Below, piece by piece: positions 55,847 to 64,000 of a stretch of DNA of 64,000 bases (within the stretch, counting starts at the first letter, position 1; the number at the start of each line of letters is the position of its first letter). Origin of the DNA: Molossus alvarezi (taxonomy: Eukaryota; Chordata; Mammalia; Chiroptera; Molossidae); assembly GCA_037176705.1 (NCBI GenBank), contig CM073907.1:9455001-9519000 (forward strand), given 5' to 3'. The position numbers were made by a program, and so were the translations under genes. A model generated the notes under the pieces. It did not search any database. It was not told the DNA's origin and saw only the letters and a list, made by a program, of their open reading frames with translations.

Positions 55847-58022
55847 TGGGGTCGTTTTTCACTTAAGAAATATGCACTAACTAAAATCCTCCCACCAACA
55901 ATCCTGAGAGTCTTTCATAAACTGACTATATTCTATATTAGTTAAAATTTTAAAATCTGAAGACCCAAGAAGTCAGGGTTTTGTTGGTTTGTTTGTTTTT
56001 TTTTCCCTTTCTAATCTGTAATCCCTAAACGACTGCTCACAAAAATAAACTTTACAACATCTTTGAGAATCTCAAAGAACCCCGGTCAAGATTTTTTTTG
56101 GCTGGAAAAGAAAGCAGTTTTGATATTCAAAAACTTGGCCTCCCTTGGTCAATATCCCCAAAAGGAACAAGTCAGCTAATCTTAGATGGTGATTTTAATT
56201 GATTCTGTAATCCAAGTGAGTCCTCCATCATGTTTTAAAAGATGATCAAACAGGAGGGACTGAGGGGAAAAAAAAAAATAGAAAGTTGCAAAAATAACTC
56301 AAAATAGGAAAATCGAGCATTTCTTTAGGAGGCATCCTTGCTTCTAAATTCGAGGATGAACAACTTCTTTCTGGAGAAAAGTTTGTGCCGATGTGCCCAG
56401 TTCACGGTAACAACACAACAAAGTCCACTTCACGTCAGATTTTTGTTGGTCGGGTATTCTCGGTGTCATTCTAGACAGCAAACCAGCTAACTGCAGACAC
56501 GGCAACACCCTAATGCACACAGCCATCAACTCTGTGCACACACGTGCACACACGCACACACATACACATAGACACACGAAACCTGCCCAGCCTCTGCTCT
56601 GGGTGCTTGATGACTCTGGCATATTGTAAGCCCTGGAAAGAATTTTAATCTACATGGTTTGAAAATAGGGGCCTTTTAAATATGCTGCGTACAATTTGTG
56701 ATGGTCATCTCTAAAATGCTGTTCCATTATCCTTTTCCATTTGGAATGAATGAGGCTAATTAATTTCAGGCCATACTTGGTGAGGTCAGCACCATGCGAG
56801 GGGTACGTGCTAGACATTGCTAATCTCTTTCAGCTGAGAGTGATGAATTAAAGATGAAGCCTGCCTTTGCAGGCCTAATTTAGAATGTATATCAAAAAAA
56901 AAAAAAAAAAAAAACCCCACAGCAAATAATACTATAGCCTACAACAAAGAAAAACTTGCTCTCTCAGGCTCCCTGAGCTGTGTTGATTTTGAAGACGTCT
57001 TCGGCATTTCAACTGTGGATGCAGGCCATATCAAGAAAACCAAGCCATCTCCCACACCTGGCCATGTGAACAAAAAGTGGGATTAGAGGGAAGAAAGAAA
57101 GAAAACAAAAACAAAAGATAACAATCTGGGTTTGATCCCTGGTGTATTAAAATTCCACCTACATATTAAGCTCTATTTTTTTTTTTTTGCAAGCTACCAG
57201 ACTCACAAAGATCCCAAATTAGCAATACCTAGAGTCCAGCAATGACCACACAGGTCTGCTGGGACATTTCAAAGCAGCCTGCTAAGTGAGGCGGACTATT
57301 GTTTTTAAAGCAGATATCTTAATGAGGCTTATTAGGTTTTTCCATGTCTCTATTTTGAAAGTCAATAGAGATTGACCAGGTAGATAACTTGATACCTTTT
57401 ATTAAGCCAAGAAAGAAATTGTAATACACATGCCTCCCAGCCAAAATGTTCTTATGAAAGTCGATGCTAAGCCAACTTCCTGAGTTGTGAAAAGGGAGGG
57501 ACCTGGCTGATCTAAATTCTAAAGAGAAGAAGGAATTAGTCATAATTTCTGAAAGATAACTACCAGGAGTCCCTAAGGATGGCAAAAAGGTTCTTCACGC
57601 CAGAGACTAGAAAATACACCTTGCCAAAATTATTTCAGTGCACCCACCAAGAGAAACCCTGGCATTATTGTCAGGTTCGGAATTTCCAACTGGTGGCCAG
57701 CACAGCGCCTGATACATCCCAGTAGCCCTCATTAGAAAAAAAAGCTGCTTCGAATTAGGGCTCATCTACATGCTGAATCAATCTTTCATTCCCTTCAAGT
57801 GCTTCTGAAAATATTTATATTTCTTAATAATGCGCATTTTGTCTCGCGACATCTGATTAAACCCAGACAGAGGTTCCCATAGCAGGCAATGTATGTAGAA
57901 GGGTGATTTGGGACCAAGAGAGGAAGAGGAAAAAACACCAATTTTTCCCCAGTGGGGGAACCATTCGACAATATAAGTCAAGACATTTTGGTCTGGAAGT
58001 ATCCGAGGGCAGCTGTGATAAG
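55847..58022. other. Unique stretch of 2.2 kb, no gene seen
   Basis: Simple runs only: A run at 56895-56914, T run at 57177-57189, CA-rich patch at 56535-56577. Positions 56710-56890 may be a conserved noncoding element (see separate entry). Confidence 0.5.
56710..56890. promoter_or_regulatory. Candidate conserved noncoding element
   Basis: It contains GCTAATTAATTTCAGG (56755-56770), a nuclear-receptor half-site AGGTCAGC (56783-56790), and GCTAATCTCTTTCAG and GAATTAAAG. It has no repeat. Motif composition only. Confidence 0.25.
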
Positions 58023-58035
58023 TATAGGTTGGAAT

Positions 58036-58189
58036 CGCCCTGGCCAGTTTGGCTCAGTGGTTAGAGCGTCGGCCTGACAGACCCAGGCTCAGTTCCCACT
58101 AAAGGCATGTACCTCGGTTGCAGTTTGTCCCCGGCCCTGGTTGGGTCATGCAGGTGGCAACCACTCGATGTGTCCCTTTCACGTCGATG

Positions 58190-58232
<43 letters not shown>

Positions 58233-58297
58233 TCCTCCCACTCTATCTGAACAAGAAATGGAAAAAGGTCCTTGGGTGAGGATAAAAAATATATATA
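58036..58297 (+). mobile_element. Ves-type SINE, type B, recent
   Basis: GCCCTGGCCAGTTTGGCTCA, a shortened head (CGGCCTGACAGACCCAGGC), CACTCGATGTGTCCC, a CT run of about 50 bp, ACTCTATCTGAAC, GGGTGAGGAT. The TSD TATAGGTTGGAAT is perfect at 58023-58035 and 58298-58310. Confidence 0.95.
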
Positions 58298-58549
58298 TAT
58301 AGGTTGGAATATTAGAGCAACCTCATGAAGATTAATGAACATTCCTGTTCTTGTGTGATTCATCGTTGTGGCTTTGACTCTTTCATAGATTTTATGAAAA
58401 ATGATGGTGGCAGAGATTATAGGCAGATTTCATATTCTAACCAATAATAAGCCACACAAGGTAATGCTGTAAAAATCGAGAAATAGTTATGATATGGACA
58501 CGACATAGTGTGTGGGAGGATGTTTGAGGGGCAGTGAGGTAGATTCTTG

Positions 58550-58700
58550 GTTTGGGGGCCGAGAGAAAAGGGGACTGGTTTCAACTCTATCACCCAACGG
58601 CTGGGTGACTGACCTTACGTCAGTCACCTAACCTCTCCAGGCTTGGGTTTTTCCTCTTGCTTTTTATCTGGGCGATAGGGGAGGTAAATGTTTTTCTGTA
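58550..58700 (+). mobile_element. MIR remnant
   Basis: CAACGGCTGGGTGACTGACC, AGTCACCTAACCTCTCCAGG and TTTTATCTGGGCGATAGGGG follow the MIR core. Confidence 0.72.
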
Positions 58701-58988
58701 AGTTTTAAATCCTATGGTTTTTCTAAAGAACCATCATGGACTTAAGTATTCAGTGGGCTCTAGAAGCAGAGAGGAAGAAAACGGAGCCCTCATCCATGAC
58801 GAGTGTCCCCAGGCAAGTCTCTGGGATGGAAGTCGCACCTCCACCAAGTGCCCCACACATCACTGGTCCCCACTCAACCCCTCAAAAGTGGCCATTGCTT
58901 CCCTGTGCCTCTCCTATTCTCTTAGAGACCACGACAGCAGCAAGCCCCCCAAAGCAATGCCCACAGATCCACTTGACACCGCCACCCC
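58701..58988. other. Unique sequence
   Basis: Two overlapping frames (93 and 96 codons, 58714-59026) lack a domain. Confidence 0.45.
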
Positions 58989-59100
58989 ATGTTAGAGATG
59001 AAGGAAATGAAGACCGAAGAAGGTGAGCTCCCGTACTTAGTCACCGATGAAGTCGGAATTTGAACCCGGGTCCCTAAACAAGGCTCTATTCTGCCAGGAC
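58989..59100 (-). mobile_element. MIR remnant, reverse orientation
   Basis: GTTAGAGATGAAGGAAATGA, GGAATTTGAACCCGGGTCCC and GGCTCTATTCTGCC are the reverse MIR ends with a worn core. Confidence 0.72.
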
Positions 59101-59189
59101 ACACGGCCTCAGATTTCTGTGTTCCAGAACTAAGTGGGATTTCTTGTGAGCACTCAGTGCAACTGAAAACAGAAGCTTCAGATGAGCAG

Positions 59190-59400
59190 TGACTGAGAAG
59201 TCAGACGTCCTGGATTTGAGCAAGGGGCCCACAAGTAGGTAGCGATGTCACTTGCAGGCCGGTGGCTAAGGTCCAGGAGCCTTGGTGTTCTTTTACCTTG
59301 AATAATAGAAACAGTAACAGTATCTCCCTCAGAGACTTGTATGGAGATTAAATAAAGTAACATATTTACCTAGTTCTGATATATAGTAGTTGTTTGTTGC
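59190..59400 (+). mobile_element. MIR remnant
   Basis: AGTCAGACGTCCTGGATTTG, then CAGTAACAGTATCTCCCTCA and GATTAAATAAAGTAACATAT match MIR start and 3' end, with a worn middle. Confidence 0.65.
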
Positions 59401-59454
59401 TGTCATTATCATCGTCCTCGTTATTGACATGATGACTTGGAATAAGAAGATCCT

Positions 59455-59625
59455 GAAAAGACCCTGGGAGACCGAGGTACAAATTCTGACTGTGTTCTTC
59501 TTACCTCCAAGGCCTGAGATAATTCTCTGAGCCTCAGTTTACTCGTCAGCAAAATGGGCATTCAAAATATCTGCATGTACAGGATTTCAGTAAAAATCAA
59601 ATGAGTTAGGCACGGGAGGCAAGTT
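59455..59625 (+). mobile_element. MIR remnant
   Basis: GAGATAATTCTCTGAGCCTC, AGTTTACTCGTCAGCAAAAT and GGGCATTCAAAATATC form the MIR 3' half. It is one of four MIR-like copies in about 1.1 kb. Confidence 0.8.
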
Positions 59626-59690
59626 TTTAAACAGAAAGAAAACTATTGAAAGACAAGGGTTGATGGTTTATTAAAACCTTATTTTTCCAC

Positions 59691-59821
59691 CCTGGCCAGT
59701 TTGGCTAAGTGGTTAGAGTGACAAGCAAAGAGTTGCGGGTTCGATTCCGGTCAAGGGCACATAACACAGTTGCATTTTGGTCCCCGGTCCTGGTCAGGGC
59801 CATGCGGGAGGCAACCAATGA

Positions 59822-59879
<58 letters not shown>

Positions 59880-59944
59880 GCTTCCACTCTATCTGAAGAT
59901 AAATGGAAAAATATCCTTGGGTGAGGATAAAAAATAAAATAATA
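59691..59944 (+). mobile_element. Ves-type SINE, type B
   Basis: ACCCTGGCCAGTTTGGCTAA, GGTTAGAGTG, GGGTTCGATTCC, TTTTGGTCCCCGGTCCTGG, (CT)n, ACTCTATCTGAAG and GGGTGAGGAT. The tail is AATAATAATA. The A box has one change (GGCTAAG). Confidence 0.93.
59826..59878. repeat. (CT)n microsatellite inside a SINE
   Basis: About 53 bp of uninterrupted CT in the body of the surrounding type-B SINE. Confidence 0.96.
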
Positions 59945-61770
59945 ATAATATTCCTACATTGGAAAGCCTCTGAGTACTAAGAGTCAACAGAAAATTGAAG
60001 AGATAATGCTACGACTATTTCTGAAACAAATCACCTTCAAAATTAGATATATGCAACACCATTAAATCATAAAAGAATAAGTGCATTTCTTTGATTATCG
60101 TTGTCATTCAATTAATCCAGTTCTGCTGTTCTCTACCTAAACTAGCTGGTCTCTCATAATTGCATCTTACCAAAGAATCAGATGACCATTAGGGTCACAG
60201 GGACAGGGTTCAGGACTGGAAAATGCCACCCACTCTCCTTTGCCCTTCCACTAAAGGAGAGAAATATTTCAGAATAAAGAAAATCCATTTTATGAAACAT
60301 TAAATGGTGGCTTCCAAGAAGTCTCCATACCCCGGCTAAAATACCATCTAACTTTGCTGGTGACCAGATGTCCGTGGGGTGTGAACTTGAAAACACATTG
60401 AGATCATGCATTATTTTGTTTAAGCCAACGAAGCATCATGGGATGGGGAATTGTTTGGGGAGCAGGATTATTCAAGAGTTGGGGCCTCAAGGTGTATGTC
60501 TATTTTAAAAAGAAATTTTCTGATCGCAGATAACTTCTCAATTTGATTTAGTGTCGAATGATAGTGATGGGGTTGATAAGTGAGCATTCATCAGTAATTC
60601 ATCTTACGCTGGTAGAAATTTACAGCAAAGCAATGCTTTCCCAACAGTGACAAGCCCTATTAATCTTCTTCAGACACATTTCAATAGGTGTTCCCATCTG
60701 TGGCCAACATCTAAACACTCGGGCATCACCAGCGACTTGAAGACACCTTCATTTCAAGTTACACCAGTGAAAATGTGATACCAGATTGTACTCTATTTTT
60801 TAACCTAATTCTCTCTCTTCATTCAATTAGCCTTTCTTGCCTGGATTTTCTGCCCATGTGTAACATCATTTCCGAGGGAGAGCTCTCAAAGATTGGGTTT
60901 CGTAGAGATGCATAATCTCCCCAAGGTTAACCACCAACAACTTCTCGACAAATTAAAATTGCTTAGATTCCAGTTCTGACAGTCGCTGGCCTTTGATGGC
61001 GTGTGTCCGAAGATAGTACAACTTGCTTAAATAAAGCTAGCCCGGCATTGAGGGGCTTAGGAGAAGGGCTAGGCTGTAAATCCATTTGGAGTTCATATTC
61101 CAAATGCAATTTATTATCTTCAATATGATGTTAATTTCAGTGCAGGGAAATGCGGGGAAAGATCAGGCATTTAGGGAAAAAAGGCTCGTGAAAAAGAAAG
61201 CAATGTGTTCAGATATCCAAACGCACTCAAACGCATCTGCCGTGAGTGAAGGAAATTCAATAATCACTTTTGGGATAGATTATTTTACTCAAACTGCCTT
61301 TCTTCTCCAAGCAGCGTGCTCTATCTGGCCGCCAGGTTAGTCTAGGTGGTAAATGTGGGGGTAGGGGGTGCTGCTTTGTGCCATTCGGACCTCATCCTGG
61401 CTTTGGTCTGTGGGATTTACGTAGCAATTTCCCTGTGCACTTTAGAAATCTTTCCCAAGACGGACCTCTCTGACACACTCTTGTTTTCAGAAAGGCTAGA
61501 TATATCTCTAATGAATGGAATTTTTTTCACTTCATTGAAGTTTTTTTGTCCATAGGTGCTGTGAAAAATACACGTTACCAGTATGTGTGTATGAACACCT
61601 ATACATGCGAGAGAGCTAGACATTCTCAAAAATGTCTCCCTCCCTCCTACAAAGTATTTTTCACAATGATCATTGGAGTTTGTTATAGATCTCAGCAACC
61701 TTATTGTAGGTGGCAGGTTTAAATGTGCCATATTAATAACTTGTTATCCAAGACAAATTAAGTCCTATGT
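59945..61770. other. Unique stretch of 1.8 kb, no gene seen
   Basis: No mobile element is recognised. Positions 60960-61160 are evenly composed, with a TCF/LEF-like CCTTTGATGG at 60990-60999. No coding signal beyond chance frames (up to 104 codons). Confidence 0.5.
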
Positions 61771-61840
61771 GTCAAAAGCACTCGGCACTGGATTATCTAC
61801 AAGACAAGTATTTATTGAATAAATGTTGAGTCCAATTTCA
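61771..61840. mobile_element. Possible L2-type scrap
   Basis: GCACTCGGCACTGGATTATC and AGTATTTATTGAATAAATGT loosely resemble L2/MIR-type ends. Confidence 0.35.
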
Positions 61841-63935
61841 TTTTAATGTGACTGACTGTATGTTCCAGCCTCTTAGGCAGAGATAAAAACACTCAGACCT
61901 ATAACTGTGTTGCAACATTACACCTAACTTGTCTGGTTCTATTATTGTCTCCTAACTTAGAATATGGAAAGAGGACTCTTTTTTTTTTCTTTCTTTCTTT
62001 TTTTTTTTTTTTATGGTGGTGGTGGTGGTTCTGAACAGCATGAAGAGAGATAGAAAAACGGCTGGCGTTCAGCCTAAAGAGAAATCATTGAAACAAATTA
62101 ATCCTATGCCGTTTAAATTGACATGGTAATCCATCACCCGAGAAGGCCCACTCTGAAAGCAATCTACAATCTGCCTTGCTCTTTCCCTAGCCCTGGAGGC
62201 ACAAAGACAGATAGTAAAGGAAGGAGGGGGATAATCATAAAAGTTAGGAATGCCTTCGAAAATAATAACATGGGTTATATCAGTTCACACCGCCCTGTCT
62301 CTGCAAACCTCCTTTGGAAGGGGGGCGTGAATTCGTAACAGTTGATTTTCTAAGTTTCTCCAAGGGGCAGGTTCTCTGCCATTGGGCTCTGGAAGTCTGC
62401 CTCCTTCTCGAGTCTTCCAGGCTGCTGACCCCGGTCTGACCACTGCCTGGGAGAACTGGCAAACTTGCCCAGAAACTTTGCCCAAAGTGGTCAGGGGCTT
62501 CCGAGGTCAGGTTTAGGATTGGGGCTTGTTTTTTTGCATTGTTGTTGTGATTTCTGGTGGGGGGAAAGGGGACCAACTTTTGTTGTTCCTTTTTTTTTAT
62601 TATTATTTTTCTCCTCTAATCATCTCATTTTGGACTCAATGCAGAAGCATGTTAATGTGATTTTTAAAGGAAAACTTCTGTGACATCCCTAAACACTCAG
62701 GCATGCTATCATTGCCCCATTACGTTCTTTTTCCAACCTTCCTTCGGTTCTAGAATCAATATGTTGTTAAAACTTGCTTAAGATTCCAAAATTCTTTATA
62801 AAACTCACGCAATCCGTCTTGGTAGATAGTTCAGATGGAAAAAAAAAAAAAAAAAACCCTTATAAAGAGCCCCTCTGTGAAAACAATGTGACTGTACTTT
62901 CAACAGACTGAGTCCTGAGGGTTTTTTGCTCTTTAATTCATTTATATATTGAATATTGTTCTTGTTTTTCTTTTTTTGGGGGGGGGCGGGCAGAGGGATG
63001 GAGAACCTCCCCTCCTCATGATTGTCTGGGCATTACACATTGAAACACAGAAATGAGTATTATGTTTCATTTTAACAATGCATTAAGCTATAAAGGCAAG
63101 ACAATTTGAAAATGATCTTTAATCTCAAAAATTCACTCTGTTAATAGACAGTGTTTGACAATAAAAACCCACATACCTCAGCGCCAAAGTAAAGAAGGCA
63201 GAGGGCATGGGTAGAAACTACACCCAACAGCTGCCCTATTTAAGTTTATCTAGGATAGAGTTTCTTCCAGTTTATTAAGAAAACTTTATATGTTCCCATA
63301 ACTTTAGAATAAACATCACACCTCTTTTCTATAATTAGAATTTTTATTCCCCGGTTTTTAAAAGGGGTGAATAATACTTGCATATTGGCTAATGCTTTTT
63401 CAAGTTTGTAAACGTAAAAGACAAATTAAAGGCATTTCCAGGATAAATAGGAAGAGAGTTCGAAACTCTTATATAAAATATTAATCTACAGCCAGGCCAA
63501 GTTTAAGAGTTGGTTGGAAAGAAGAAAGTTGAGGTGTTTATGAGTGTCTTTCTTTTTAATAGAACCTGGGATATTTAAATAGCAGCTCTCTGAACAAAAT
63601 CTCCTGCCTTTGAATTTGTTTTCAATTTATAAATAATGTAGATGTCAGCAAATAGTATATCATTTTAAAAGCCATTAAAGTAACCAAAATTGTGTTAAAA
63701 AAAAATCAGCGAATAAAATAAGCCTAAGACCTCATCAGTCAGAGTAAACTATGAAGAAAAAATATTCTTAAAGCACCATCCTCCCCCCCATTTAAAAAGT
63801 TCACAGTGCTGGTTTCTTTCTAATTACTTGGCAATATGGCAATCAAAGTATCTGCAAAATGAAAACCTGCAACAGAACTTTGGGACTTGATAGATAATTT
63901 GTTACTATACGCTCTGCAAAGAAATAAGGTTGCCT

Positions 63936-63971
<36 letters not shown>

Positions 63972-64000
63972 ATTCTCCCTGGTATGTGATGTGATGTGGT
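61841..64000. other. Unique AT-rich sequence to window end
   Basis: About 2.2 kb without a clear mobile element. T-rich runs lie at 61979-62013, an A run at 62839-62856 and a G9 run at 62980-62988. A GGT run lies at 62014-62030. No gene is recognised. Confidence 0.5.
63939..63967. repeat. Poly-T run
   Basis: About 29 T in a row. The right flank (ACTTATTCTCCCTGG) does not start a SINE body, so I leave it as a simple repeat. Confidence 0.9.

Overview
This window looks like nuclear DNA from a bat, most likely a vesper bat (Vespertilionidae). The main evidence is about 39 tRNA-derived SINE copies or pieces of the Ves type. They have an A box, a B box, a CT-rich body and an A-rich tail, and most sit between target-site duplications (TSDs). 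A short, internally deleted hAT transposon of the SPIN family, with a perfect 8-bp TSD, supports a vesper bat. Old mammalian repeats (MIR, L2, L1, MER5-like) fill in the background. Species cannot be decided from the sequence.

I found no protein-coding exon, no functional RNA gene and no CpG-island promoter I can support. Every long open frame falls in repeats (the GATA array, SINE bodies, an L1 remnant) or is an unsupported short frame. The window reads as intergenic or deep-intronic DNA. Several stretches with few repeats (about 11.6-14.6 kb, 18.9-21.8 kb, 45-47 kb, 54.5-57.9 kb, 60-64 kb) could hold conserved noncoding elements, but this needs an alignment.

Layout. 1-10 kb: SINEs, an L1 3' fragment, an adjacent SINE pair sharing one target site, an inverted MER5-like pair, and an antisense L1 ORF2 remnant split by a SINE. 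10.2-11.6 kb: an L1 3' remnant and a 750-bp GATA/GAT compound microsatellite. 11.6-24.8 kb: mostly unique sequence with a few SINEs, MER5-like copies, the SPIN element at 17.26-17.46 kb, and MIR/L2. 24.8-45 kb: dense SINEs with MIR and L1 relics, including a SINE inside another SINE (43.5-44.0 kb) and a body-less short SINE (44.8 kb). 45-64 kb: long unique stretches, a four-piece SINE cluster (53.7-54.5 kb), a second short SINE (55.7 kb), and a run of MIR copies (58.5-59.6 kb).

In the entries I use four working labels for the SINEs. Type A has the head motif GTGTGGCTCAGTGGTTGAGC. Type B has TTTGGCTCAGCGGTTAGAGC and a tail region ending in GGTGAGGAT. Type C has a body containing AATCAACCAATGAATGCAT. 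Type D is a short form consisting of a type-B-like head and an A-rich tail only. These labels are mine, not database names. The parts do not work together as a genetic system; what can be read is the insertion history.
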